A DNA stretch of 64,000 nt from Congeria kusceri. Lineage: Eukaryota; Mollusca; Bivalvia; Myida; Dreissenidae. Position numbers and translations under genes: made by a program. This document shows positions 42,930 through 54,499 of this stretch, piece after piece. The stretch covers positions 67,304,320 to 67,368,319 of the forward strand of contig CM051032.1 in assembly GCA_027627225.1 (NCBI GenBank), read 5' to 3'. The notes beneath the pieces are model-generated. The model ran no database searches. It was not told the DNA's origin and saw only the letters and a program-made list of their open reading frames with translations. Each line of letters begins with the position of its first letter. Position 1 is the first letter of the stretch.

Positions 42930-43332
42930 TCCTGGCAAAAGCCCTCTCAATGTTTTTGACACCCCCAGACTAAAGCCCGGTTAATGTTTTTGACACCCAG
43001 CACAAAGGCCGCTCGTTAATAATAGTTGAAATCTTTTATTAGTTATCGCCCACACTTAGTTGGCAAATTTGTTGCAACATATATACACAGAAAAGTAACA
43101 GCTAGTTTTTTTAGCGGCACAATAAAAAAATGTTGAAAACAATAACCTGTTTGAACCACATGAGCTGTAATTAGGCGTTAATTCTAATTAATTACCGACT
43201 AACTGTGGGCGATAATTATAATTAAAGATTTACATGTTTTAAACGAGCGGGCTATTGTCCGGGTCATTAAAATTACGAGCAGGCTTATGTCCGGGGTGTC
43301 AAAAACATTGAGTGGGCTTTTGTCGGGGGGGG
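42930..43332. mobile_element. Foldback element, about 0.4 kb
   Basis: GGCAAAAGCCCTCTCAATGT and TTTTGACACCCC (42934-) are mirrored by GGGGTGTCAAAAACATTGAG and TGGGCTTTTGTC (to 43324). Inner arms TTATCGCCCACACTTAGTTG and CTAACTGTGGGCGATAAT also pair. No coding capacity. Confidence 0.75.
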
Positions 43333-43489
43333 GGGCTTTGGTCCGTATTTCGTAGAAAGATTGTGCACTTTAGTCAGCTTGAGTCTAGACTGTTTAGACA
43401 ATGAACAAAAAACTTAATGCCACATGATTGCATCCATGTTTACTGGTAGTCCGGATGGAAAACACGATTGTTTGTTAAAATGTATTCAT

Positions 43490-43640
43490 CAATTAATAGA
43501 TGATGGGAAACACATTGTTTGTTCCATTTATACTTGCAATATATTGTGCGTACCAATATACATTTATTCATCAATTAATAGATGATGGGAAACACATTGT
43601 TTGTTCCATTTATACTTGTAATATATTGTGCATACCGATA
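43490..43640. repeat. 98-bp repeat 'gatgatgggaaacacattgtttgttcc'
   Basis: Two units here and a further one and a half at 44230-44360, separated by the palindrome at 43656 and AT-rich sequence. Unit contents: TTTATTCATCAATTAATAGA, TGATGGGAAACACATTG, TATACTTGCAATATATTGTG. Confidence 0.8.
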
Positions 43641-43655
43641 TATAGAGGGTACTGT

Positions 43656-43809
43656 ATTTGTTGATTTCGATGTAAGATCGTATTTTATTTCACGACTGTT
43701 CATAGAAAATGATATTTTCACCAGTGGCGCAGCCACGAGTAAAAATATCAATTTTCTATGATCACGAGTGAAATAAAATACGATTTTTACACCGAAATTA
43801 ACAAATTTT
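43656..43809. repeat. Large imperfect palindrome, about 65-bp arms
   Basis: TTGATTTCGATGTAAGATCG..CATAGAAAATGATATTTTCA pairs with AAAAATATCAATTTTCTATG..ACACCGAAATTAACAAA around an 18-nt loop rich in G/C. Likely a foldback MITE. It lies within the 98-bp repeat region. Confidence 0.8.
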
Positions 43810-44947
43810 CTTTTTATTTTATGCTTTTGGACAACAAATAAATAAAATTGCGCGAGATAAGCTTAAACGTCACAAGTTCGTGTATTCTGACGTCATAAAA
43901 ATGACGTCATAAATGATTCCAAAACTGTCACTCGTTAATATGGTGGGGAAAAAGTGCCATATTTTTTTGTCGTCGCTTTATTATAATTTTGTTGATTTTT
44001 ATAATGTGTTTTATGTAAAAACACGCATGTACGCAGATGTATATAAATTTGCCAAGGGTTGTAAACCACTACTTGTAAATCGATGCTATATATGAAAAAA
44101 AGTGTCCGTTTTATCTTATACTTTCACTACAGTGAAAATATAAAATCTTATATTTTCACTGCTCCAACAGTTAAAATATAACATTTTATTTCACCAATAA
44201 AATTCTGTATTTTACTGAAAAACATATATAATAAACATTTATTCATCAATTAAAAGATGATGGGAAATACATTGTTTGTTCCATTTATACTTGCAATATA
44301 TTGTGCACACCAATATACATTTATTCATCAATTAGTAGATGATGGGAAACACATTATTAAAATGTTCAAATGTATATTTATAATTAATACATAGTATATA
44401 GTAATATATTCATAATATGCCTGAAATTGTGTGCTGAATATTCAAAATTAGAATAATATTTATGTACATATACTCTTAAAGTTCAACATATGCAATAGCT
44501 GTATAAACATCAAGTAACATAACATGGGTAGCAGTACTCGTGTAATGATTTGCTATGCGTGTGGTAGATATACTACACCCAATACCCAGGTACATCCTGT
44601 AGATGTCCCAGCACTAGTTGCAATAATATTTAGACCTGTGCTTTGTCTACCTACGTTGGCCTTGTGAAATGAGATAAGTAGCCACAATTGTTGAATCTCC
44701 AAAAATAATTGTCTTTTTCGTAAAACATCCATCTGCAAGTGTAAAAATAAGCATCTTTTCCAAATGTTTTCAGAAATTTTAGTAGTAGCCAGTTAGACAT
44801 TTTAGTTGCCAATGGCTATTTTGGCTACTGGTTTAGCGCCAACATAGTTGTGTACTTTATAGTGTACTGTAGGTCGTAATGTATATTAACAGTACAAACA
44901 GTTTTCGAACACTCAACAGTTTATTACAAATATTTTTTTCAGAAAAG

Positions 44948-46921
44948 ATGGCTCTACCATTCCTTCCAAAGAAAGTTCGCCGCGCAGTTATTTTCCTGGT
45001 GGCTCTTCTGATCGCACTTTACGCTGTGCACGCAACATCTTCTTACTTGAACATAACCTCGTTCAACAATAACAGCAGCAACACTGAAACTCGGCCCCGA
45101 TACTTGGTGGATACACCGATGTGTAAAATACCCTACATCGATCCATTTGATATAACCGTGCGGCGCCTTGTTCATAAGACTAGTGAAAGGGTTTGCCCTG
45201 TTGAGAAAGGCTTGACATATCAAACAGGAAACAAAATAAACATCAACTGGACAATTGCAAGATCTATGAATGTTATAGGTGGGGTGAAGTATTGTACTTT
45301 CACGCCATTACATAGGCCAAACTATGTACCAACTCATAATAACTACTTGAGGTTTCTAGAAGAAAGTGCACCATTCTACAATTCAGTTGCAGTCAAAGAA
45401 GAATTTGTGAAGACGACATGCTATGATGGAAAAGAGAACAATATTTATAATAACTTCCATGCGTTCATTCAGAGAAATAAGTCTATGGACTCTGTGTACA
45501 AGGAAAGGTTTCTGAAGCATGTGATGAGAGACAAGATTTCAGAGAAGCTCAATATTATGATGATTGGTATGGATTCTGTATCAAGACTAAGCTTCATTCG
45601 ACAGATGGTGAAAACCAAACAATTTTTAGATGAAACCCTAGACGCGTTTGATATGTCGGGGTATAATAAAGTGGCTGACAACACATTTATCAACATAGTT
45701 CCAATGACAATGGGCAAGTTTGTGAGTGAGATGCCGTGGGATGAAAGCAAAGCAACAATTCCTTTTGACGATTTCAAGTTCATCTGGAATAATTACTCAG
45801 AAAGTGGGTACCGTACGTTTTATGCAGAAGATGCACCTGAAATAGCGATCTTTGACTTCCTAAAAGCAGGCTTCCGGACACCACCCGCTGACCATTTTAA
45901 TCGACCAATGTGTGTTGCCATGGAGCTAAAACGAGATTTGTGGACAAATAACCATCACTGTTTCCAAGACAGGCTAGAGACTGATATTGTGTTGCAGCAT
46001 CTTTATGATTTTGTGGAAACCTACCAGAACGACCCACATTTTGCATTTACGTTCATCACCAGACTCTCGCATGACGATGTCAACAGCGCAGGAGCGGCTG
46101 ATGAGCCGTATTACAAATTCTTCAAAACGTTGCATGAGACGGATCTGATTCGAAACACGGTAATTTTCTTCTATAGCGACCATGGCATGAGGTTCGGCAA
46201 TATTCGCGAAACATACATTGGTAAATTAGAAGAAAGATTGCCGTTCATGTACGTTGCTGTGCCAAAGTGGTTGACAGAGAGTTATCCTTTTATTAAAACC
46301 AATCTTCAGATAAATCAGCATAGACTGACTACACCGTTTGACGTGTATGAAACATTGGGTGATATTTTACGCTTCAATGGAAAGAAACTTGTTTCTCCGA
46401 AAGACTCCCGTGGTGTAAGTTGGTTTAGGGAAGTTCCAATACAAAGGTCATGTGATCAGGCTGGGATTCTTCCGCATTGGTGCACATGTCTACATCACAA
46501 GAAGCTTCAGACTACAGATGATGTTGTTCTTCAAGCAAGCGTTGTTCTGTTATCAGAAATTTCCAAAGAAATAGAACCCTTCCTTGATATTTGCGAGAAA
46601 TTGACACTATATAAAGTAAGAGAAGCGACTCGCTTGGTAGAATCTGATGATGTCCTGAGGTTCGTAGCAGGTAAGACAAATGGCAACGATGAGACTAACG
46701 TATTTGGTAATAATACAAAAACACTAGAAGATATACAAGTTGTGGTAGAAACAGTGCCTGGAAATGCTCTGTTTGAAGCGACGGTGAGACTTCATACGGT
46801 GTACAACAGTTTTAAAGTTGTCGGCGATGTGAGCAGAATAAACCTGTATGGGCATCAGTCAGACTGCATTGAGATCTTCAAGCTGAAAAAGTACTGCCAG
46901 TGCAAGGACTCTGTACAGTAA
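44948..46921 (+). CDS. DUF229-family membrane protein (alkaline-phosphatase-like fold)
   Basis: Intact 657-residue frame, all in one exon. Residues 1-12 are basic (PKKVRR), 13-29 form one membrane helix (AVIFLVALLIALYAVHA), and the rest has N-glycosylation sequons, so it should be a type II Golgi/secretory protein with a luminal enzyme-like domain. MMIGMDSVSR (Asp209-Ser210), SHDD (His375-Asp376) and YSDHG (Asp411-His412) sit where metal ligands and the nucleophile lie in sulfatases and alkaline phosphatases. The family is DUF229 (Pfam); substrate unknown. An upstream in-frame ATG at 44879 precedes the acceptor TTTTTTTCAG at 44942, so I chose 44948. Upstream 5' UTR exons are likely. No neighbour suggests a pathway. 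Confidence 0.9.
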   Translation: MALPFLPKKVRRAVIFLVALLIALYAVHATSSYLNITSFNNNSSNTETRPRYLVDTPMCKIPYIDPFDITVRRLVHKTSERVCPVEKGLTYQTGNKININWTIARSMNVIGGVKYCTFTPLHRPNYVPTHNNYLRFLEESAPFYNSVAVKEEFVKTTCYDGKENNIYNNFHAFIQRNKSMDSVYKERFLKHVMRDKISEKLNIMMIGMDSVSRLSFIRQMVKTKQFLDETLDAFDMSGYNKVADNTFINIVPMTMGKFVSEMPWDESKATIPFDDFKFIWNNYSESGYRTFYAEDAPEIAIFDFLKAGFRTPPADHFNRPMCVAMELKRDLWTNNHHCFQDRLETDIVLQHLYDFVETYQNDPHFAFTFITRLSHDDVNSAGAADEPYYKFFKTLHETDLIRNTVIFFYSDHGMRFGNIRETYIGKLEERLPFMYVAVPKWLTESYPFIKTNLQINQHRLTTPFDVYETLGDILRFNGKKLVSPKDSRGVSWFREVPIQRSCDQAGILPHWCTCLHHKKLQTTDDVVLQASVVLLSEISKEIEPFLDICEKLTLYKVREATRLVESDDVLRFVAGKTNGNDETNVFGNNTKTLEDIQVVVETVPGNALFEATVRLHTVYNSFKVVGDVSRINLYGHQSDCIEIFKLKKYCQCKDSVQ

Positions 46922-47790
46922 TTTTTAGTCCATCAAGAGGTTAGTATTAATATTAAAGAACACTATAAATACTTCATTTCTATGTACAGTCAAGTAAATA
47001 TCTAATGTAACAAAGTGTCAATATAAAAATATAGAGTTTAATTTAAGGTGTTATGCAAGTATGGTAACCCGTTCATCACAATATTCCTTGTAATTTATTT
47101 GAACATCTGGCTTCCATTAACTTGGGATTTTTTTTTATTGTACTACGACTTGTTGATTTGTAAATTTTTCTCCTAGTCTTTGAAATACCCCTATTTTATT
47201 CAACATGTATCTATCCTTTTAAGTTAACCAAATTGGCCAACATGCAATTGTATTATCTATATATATGTCTCGCAATATTCATGAATACACCATGATATTT
47301 TTTTTCATGAACATAATTTGTTGACAATAGCAATCAACAAACAGGCCATACATATTTATTTTCTGTTAACTGTAATGATAAAAATGATAATTTCAGTAAT
47401 AATGTTATTCGTTTTTAAAGAAAATGGATAATATTATAAGAAAGTGAATTTCTGTATTAGGACATTGCACAAGCAATGACACATTATGTACTATTATAAA
47501 GTAAGCAGTGATAACAAATAACAATATTACATTATATAAATCAACACATAAAGATATTTGGTATAAGAGGTTGGTATAAAAGGTTTGTAGCAGTTTACAA
47601 TGACATGCATATTGCATAAAAGGTTGCAATAAAATTTAAAGAATTAATTTGTAACAATATAATAAACAACATAACATAATCATTAAAATAACTGGTATAT
47701 AACAATTCATTACATACAAGGATACATTTCCATCTGTTACGTTTTGTTCTCTGAGAATGGTCAATTTCTGCCCATTGAGTGAAGTTGTTT
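46922..47790. other. 3' flank of the DUF229 gene
   Basis: AT-rich. GCAATAAAATTT at 47626 is the first canonical AATAAA I see, about 700 bp after the stop; a nearer, non-canonical signal is possible. Nothing else recognised. Confidence 0.4.
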
Positions 47791-47793
47791 TAT

Positions 47794-48755
47794 TATACCC
47801 CCACAAACGAAGATGGGGGGGGGGTATATAGGAGTGAGCATGTCGGTCCGTCAGTCTGTTGGTTTTGGTTTTTGGATGATAATTCAAGAAAGGCTTGACA
47901 TATTCAAATAATTTTTGGTACACGTGCGTAACATCATAGAATGCAGGTCATGTTTGATGTTGGTTACAAACCACTAAATTTTGACAGAATTATGGCCCCT
48001 TTTCGACTTAAAAATCCCTTAAAACATAGTTTCCGGATGATAACTCAAGAAAGGCTTGACATATTCAAATAATTGTTGGTACACATGTGTAATACAGGTC
48101 AAGTTCGATGTTGATTACAAACCACTAAATTTTGACAGAGTTATGGCCCCTTTTCAACTTAAAATTCCCGAAAAACATGATTTCCGGACGATAACTCAAG
48201 GATGGCTTGACGTATGCAAATAGTTCTTGGTATACATGTGTAGCATCATTAAATACGGGTCAAGTTCGACTTTGGTTACAAACCACTAAATTGACAAAGT
48301 AATGGCCCTTTATTTGACTAAAATTCTCGAAAAACATGGCTTCCAGACGATAACTCAACAATGGCTTGACATATTTAAATAATTATTGGTACACATGTGT
48401 AGCATAAAAAAAATACAGGTCAAGTTCGACTTTGGTTACAAACCACTAAATTTTGACACAGTTATGGCCCCCATTTTGACTTATATTCCCGAAAAACATG
48501 GACAATAACTCATGAAAGGCTTCACATATTTAAATTATTTTTGGTACATAGGTGTAACATCATAAAATACAGAGCAAGTTCAACTTTGGTTACAAACCAC
48601 TAAATGTTGAAATTAAATGTTTCCAAATACACTGTCGACCATTCACAAATTACAGCATTATCTTTCTGTCCATTTCCCTCGAATGGATGCCATAGTTTTG
48701 TGACAAGGCCATATTGTGGGGTATATCCATCACTCATGTGACAATTCTAGTTTTT
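47794..48755. repeat. 'ccccac..gggggtatatagg' tandem array
   Basis: About six units of 150-160 bp: GGGTATATAGGAGTGAGC at the start, then repeated GATAACTCAAGAAAGGCTTG, TTGGTACACATGTGTA, GGTTACAAACCACTAAATTT, and a closing GCCATATTGTGGGGTATAT. Same family as 9805-10140. Confidence 0.85.
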
Positions 48756-48884
48756 ACGGTTTTGTCTGTCGGTGTGAGCATCCTAGCTTTTGTTTTAGTG
48801 GCCTAGTCCTTTGAATGGCCATCAGTGAATTTGACAGATTTGTTGTCTATTGGATGATGCTATTGTCTTTTTAAATGAATTATG

Positions 48885-49575
48885 CCTCCCATCGAAGATG
48901 GCGGGTTATATTGGTTTCCTAATGTCGGTCGGTAGGTTTGTCTCTCTGTCGCTCTGTCGGTATACAACTTTCTTTTTGGCTTTCTTAAGTTGAAGAGTTG
49001 TCATCTGATCTTCACCAAACTTGACGAAAATGTTTGTCGGCATAATACCTAGTTCAAGTGCGATAATCAGCCAAACCACCCCAGAAATTGTGGAGTTATT
49101 GCCCTTGAATTATCTAAAATTGGCCTTTTTTGCCGTTTCCGCTAAGTCCAACAGTTTTCATCCAATCTTCACCAAACTTCATTAAAATGTTTGAAATAAT
49201 AATGTGTACATTAAATTCGATAATCAGCCAAATCGCCCAGGAATTGTGGAGTTATTGCCCTTGAATAATCTGAAATTGGCCTTTTTAGTGGTTTCTGCTC
49301 TTGATGTCCAACAGTGTTCATCCTATCTTCACCGAACTTCATGAACATGTTTGTTATACTGATAATCTCGGCCAGGTTTGATAACCTGTCAAATCATCCC
49401 AGGAATTGTGGAGTTATTGCCCTTGAAAAATCTGAAATGGGCCTTTTTAGCGGTTTCCGCTCTGCAAGTCTAACAATGCTCATCCAATCTTCACCAAACT
49501 TGGTCAAAATCTTTGTGGGCTAAGTTCAATAATCAACCAAATCGTCCCAGTAACTGTGGATTTATGGCCCTTGAT
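48885..49575. repeat. 'tatgcctcccatcgaagatgg' tandem array
   Basis: After a header ATGCCTCCCATCGAAGATGG, four units of about 148-162 bp share CATCCAATCTTCACCAAACT, GATAATCAGCCAAATCG and GTGGAGTTATTGCCCTTGAA. Confidence 0.85.
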
Positions 49576-50034
49576 TAGCAATTGGCAATTATTAGAGGTA
49601 TCTTTGCTGCCACCAGTCCGAGTTATGAATTTGTAAACACAATGCAAATTCAAACTAAGACAAATTCCTCTTCTAGATTTAGTTCACATTCATTCTTAAC
49701 ACAACACTCTAAATGTCCAAGAAACACGATAGCATCAAGAAAAATAAGTATTATTTAAAACATTTGCAAGTGCAAAACATCAAACAGGTATTCAATGGGA
49801 TATATCCGTAGCATCCATCCTTGTCATTTCCTTCCTCTCTGCATCTTTCTCCCCGAATCTCAGATTTATCCCCTTTATATTATTCCCTGTCTAACTACTT
49901 AGAATAATTCTGCCAATTTACAGAAATTATTTAATAATGCAAAAGTGAGATAACTTCTGAAAATTTCCATCAGCACAGTATGCTGTTGAACATTTGCAGA
50001 AGTGCAAGCAGTGTTATGTTTAACTACTGGCAAC
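49576..50034. other. Intergenic, nothing recognised
   Basis: AT-rich, no coding frame; leads into the satellite. Confidence 0.35.
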
Positions 50035-52228
50035 TATCAGAAATACAGAAATTCAGATTACATCAGCTGCTCAGACTTTTCATAAAGTGCTACTGTAAAA
50101 TATCAGAAATACAGATTACATCAGCTGCTCAGACTTTTCATAAAGTTCTACTGTAAAATATCAGCAATACAGATAACATCAGCTGCTCAGACTTTTCATA
50201 AAGTTCTACTGTAAAAGATCAGCAATACAGATTACATCAGCTGCTCAGACTTTTCATAAAGTTCTACTGTAAAATATCAGAAATACAGATTACATCAGCT
50301 GCTCAGACTTTTCATAAAGTTCTACTGTAAAATATCAGAAATACAGATTACATCAGCTGCTCAGACTTTTCATAAAGTTCTACTGTAAAATATCAGCAAT
50401 ACAGATAACATCAGCTGCTCAGACTTTTCATAAAGTTCTACTGTAAAATATCAGAAATACAGATTACATCAGCTGCTCAGACTTTTCATAAAGTTCTACT
50501 GTAAAATATCAGAAATACAGATTACATCAGCTGCTCAGACTTTTCATAAAGTTCTACTGTAAAATATCAGAAATACAGATAACATCAGCTGCTCAGACTT
50601 TTCATAAAGTTCTACTGTAAAATATCAGAAATACAGATTACATCAGCTGCTCAGACTTTTCATAAAGTTCTACTGTAAAATATCAGAAATACAGATTACA
50701 TCAGCTGCTCAGACTTTTCATAAAGTTCTACTGTAAAATATCAGCAATACAGATAACATCAGCTGCTCAGACTTTTCATAAAGTTCTACTGTAAAATATC
50801 AGCAATACAGATAACATCAGCTGCTCAGACTTTTCATAAAGTTCTACTGTAAAATATCAGAAATACAGATTACATCAGCTGCTCAGACTTTTCATAAAGT
50901 TCTACTGTAAAATATCAGAAATACAGATAACATCAGCTGCTCAGACTTTTCATAAAGTTCTACTGTAAAATATCAGAAATACAGATTACATCAGCTGCTC
51001 AGACTTTTCATAAAGTTCTACTGTAAAATATCAGAAATACAGATTACATCAGCTGCTCAGACTTTTCATAAAGTTCTACTGTAAAATATCAGCAATACAG
51101 ATTACATCAGCTGCTCAGACTTTTCATAAAGTTCTACTGTAAAATATCAGAAATACAGATTACATCAGCTGCTCAGACTTTTCATAAAGTTCTACTGTAA
51201 AATATCAGAAATACAGATTACATCAGCTGCTCAGACTTTTCATAAAGTTCTACTGTAAAATATCAGAAATACAGATTACATCAGCTGCTCAGACTTTTCA
51301 TAAAGTTCTACTGTAAAATATCAGAAATACAGATTACATCAGCTGCTCAGACTTTTCATAAAGTTCTACTGTAAAATATCAGCAATACAGATTACATCAG
51401 CTGCTCAGACTTTTCATAAAGTTCTACTGTAAAATATCAGCAATACAGATAACATCAGCTGCTCAGACTTTTCATAAAGTTCTACTGTAAAATATCAGCA
51501 ATACAGATAACATGAGCTGCTCAGACTTTTCATAAAGTTCTACTGTAAAATATCAGCAATACAGATAACATGAGCTGCTCAGACTTTTCATAAAGTTCTA
51601 CTGTAAAATATCAGCAATACAGATAACATGAGCTGCTCAGACTTTTCATAAAGTTCTACTGTAAAATATCAGCAATACAGATAACATGAGCTGCTCAGAC
51701 TTTTCATAAAGTTCTACTGTAAAATATCAGCAATACAGATTACATCAGCTGCTCAGACTTTTCATAAAGTTCTACTGTAAAATATCAGCAATACAGATAA
51801 CATCAGCTGCTCAGACTTTTCATAAAGTTCTACTGTAAAATATCAGCAATACAGATAACATCAGCTGCTCAGACTTTTCATAAAGTTCTACTGTAAAATA
51901 TCAGCAATACAGATAACATCAGCTGCTCAGACTTTTCATAAAGTTCTACTGTAAAATATCAGCAATACAGATAACATCAGCTGCTCAGACTTTTCATAAA
52001 GTTCTACTGTAAAATATCAGAAATACAGATAACATCAGCTGCTCAGACTTTTCATAAAGTTCTACTGTAAAATATCAGAAATACAGATAACATCAGCTGC
52101 TGCTCAGACTTTTCATAAAGTTCTACTGTAAAATATCAGAAATACAGATTACATCAGCTGCTCAGACTTTTCATAAAGTTCTACTGTAAAATATCAGAAA
52201 TACAGATAACATCAGCTGCTCAGACTTT
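50035..52228. repeat. 58-bp satellite, 38 copies
   Basis: The unit holds CATCAGCTGCTCAGACTTTT, CATAAAGTTCTACTGTAAAA and TATCAGAAATACAGATTA. CATC starts at 50061 and recurs every 58 bp to 52210. One copy has a 3-bp gain (GCTGCTGCT at 52100). Copies differ at a few fixed sites (A/C in NAATAC, T/A in GATNAC, C/G in CATNAG). The four CATGAG copies are consecutive (51510-51690), and CAATAC/GATAAC types dominate the right half, so copies spread locally. The array stops abruptly at an LTR end. Confidence 0.97.
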
Positions 52229-53815
52229 TGTAAGGCGGGTCTTTCCGGCATAATGTATGCCGGGTCTTTTACCCGCTTACAAGGGAATTTGGAGGGCGAT
52301 CTGTCGGCGGTTCCTCGGTGGGCTGATGAACAGCTCCATACGGCGGTGGCACTGGCTCGTACCTGAAACTAGACAGGGGCTCCTTCGCAGGTGGTTCCGG
52401 TACTGGTTCTTCGTCCGATGAATCTGTGCGTATTCGGCGACTTCGAAATGGACTGTCATATGCTGTTACTTTTTGAATTGTGTTAACAGAATTTAAATGT
52501 TTATGAAAGTCTGCACGTAATTGTTCTACGACGTTTTTCTGAAGCAACAAATTCTGGCGTTTGTAAATAATGTTTTGAATCACGTTTTAGTTTTGCGGTA
52601 ACAGGCGTGGCCTCTTCACTCAGGAATTGCACGACTTCTGTCTGTGCAGTATTTGTTGCTGCTTCGTGTGCTTCGTCTGTGTTGATTGGCGTAGGTGGCG
52701 GCGTAATTGTTGATTCCTCCTGCTGCGAATCAATTTGTGGCTGGCTAGATCGTAAAGCGTAGTGAGACATTGTGAAACATCGTGCGGCGTAGTTTCTTGC
52801 AGAAATTCATAATTGTATGTTCAGAAATTTGTTGAAAAAGTTTGAAATTTAAATTGTCTTAGTTTAAATTTTCCGCAAATCAGTTTTTTTTTCCAATTAT
52901 TCTCCACCATGTTGTAAGGCGGGTCTTTCCAGCTTTTTGTATGCCGGGTCTTTTACCCGCTTACTAGGGAATTGGGTTCTTTGTTATGTCATTATCATAA
53001 CAGGCATGTGAGAGGTTTCAAACAACTAAGTCTTTGTTAGGTAGTCTATTTTATTCTCTGAAATAGTATCAGATTGCGCACAGCGTAGTATATCCAAAAC
53101 ATATATTTTATGTTTTAAAATAAACAACAATTGTGGTATCAGATATAATAATAATAACAATGACTTACTTAAATAAACCTACGATATTCATATATTTCTT
53201 AATTTCTTAATATTCATACACATGGCAAAATATACGATGTTAACAAATGAACATGAGAAACTGATCAATTACTTATATAAAATGATAATTTATAATGCTA
53301 TTAATCATATTTTAATTGCAGTAACTGACCCTAAGTAAGAAGTATAAATGAATTCCTTTAAGTATAAAATCGCACTGAACAGAAGTAAATACAAGGAGCA
53401 ACAAATTGTTCAAGTATGAAAATATATAATAAAATAATAACACAAGTCTTACCTGAAACAATATCAGAACACGCACAGGCAAATCAGCCATGCGCGGTTC
53501 TTAAATACTATTTCAGGGTATGTGGGCAGGATTACGATTCGGATTACCTAGAACCAAAGTCTGGTGTTCCCCAATTTGGTGAACACGTGATAATCTGTGT
53601 CATTATTTGATTCGTTCATTTATTGACATATGTTTAATTCTTGGGTACTGACTTGGATTTTTCCAGTTCTAAGAAACATTTGCGGGAGTGCCAAATATTG
53701 GAATGGCCAGTTGCGCTGGACGTAATGATTGTACTTCGTAGGTCTATTCAATATGTTAGGAATTTTCCTCGTTACCCTCGTCATAAGATTATTTATACCC
53801 CTATGTTGTTATTAA
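52229..53815 (-). mobile_element. Gypsy-type LTR element A, deleted, minus strand
   Basis: An approximately 62-bp direct repeat starting TGTAAGGCGGGTCTTTCC occurs at 52229-52290 and 52913-52974. Between lies the 5' part of gag on the minus strand. A primer-binding-like TGGTGGAGAAT (minus strand) directly follows the LTR end at 52913. The upstream LTR runs from 52913 rightward to about 53815, judged by similarity to element B (GTCTTACCTGAAA, AACACGCAC, CTATTTCAGGGTATGTGGG). Protease, RT, RNase H and integrase are absent; the downstream LTR is reduced to its last 62 bp. Confidence 0.75.
52269..52770 (-). pseudogene. Gag N-terminal fragment of element A
   Basis: Two overlapping minus-strand frames (52770-52501, 52583-52269) start MSHYALRSSQ and end with a Pro-rich EPVPPPYGAVHQPTEEP. 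They match the Gag N-terminus of element B in order, with a frame shift between them near 52550. It is cut off where the LTR stump begins. Confidence 0.75.
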
Positions 53816-53884
53816 CCAAATTTTTTGAAGAAAAATTTCGGTTATTAGATTGGGGTATGTCGTTGGGCGGGTGGGTAGCGGCGT

Positions 53885-54475
53885 CAACTTTTCGTTTCCG
53901 CGGTCTAACTCGAGAACAAATTGAGATATTTTAATAAAACTTTATACATAGATACCTTATATAGAGACCTCACGTGTGATTGCATATGGGGTAGGTGGGG
54001 TCAACGTCAAGGTCACCGTTGCTAAAAATAGAAAAACAGTTGCCGCTCAATAATTTGAGAATGCATCGAGATATTTTAATGAAACTTCAAACATAGACAC
54101 CTTTTATAGAGACCTCGGTTGGGATTGCATATGGGATCGGTGGGGTCAAGGTCACTGTTACTAAACATAGAAAAACGGTTTCCGCTCAATAACTTCGGAA
54201 CGCATTGAGATATTTTGACGAAACTTCATACATAGATACCTTATATTGAGACCTAGCTTGGGATTGCATATGGGGTTGGTGGGGTCAAGGTCACTGTTGC
54301 TAAAAATAGAAAAACGGTTTCCGTTTAATAACTTGAGAACCCATCAAGATATTTTTATGAAACTTCATACAAAGATACCTTATATTGTGACCTCGCTTGG
54401 GATTGCATATGTGGTGGGTGGGGTCAAGGTCACCATTACTACAAATTCAAAGACTGTTTTTAGCCGGATTTTTCA
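53885..54475. repeat. 139-bp-family tandem array, block 4
   Basis: Regular 139-bp spacing (CCGCTC at 54043 and 54182, CCGTTT at 54321), with GGGATTGCATATGGGNT and GGTCAAGGTCAC in each unit. Confidence 0.85.
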
Positions 54476-54499
54476 ACGAAAAATCTCTGCTTATAGATT

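Noticed and set aside
44879..44947. Upstream ATG adding 23 residues to the DUF229 protein
   Set aside because: A strong acceptor tract (TTTTTTTCAG, ending 44942) lies between it and the second ATG, and the added residues are not conserved-looking; the second ATG starts right before a basic, membrane-anchored N-terminus.
50035..52228. CRISPR-like array appearance
   Set aside because: Units are head-to-tail without unique spacers; this is a satellite in an animal genome.
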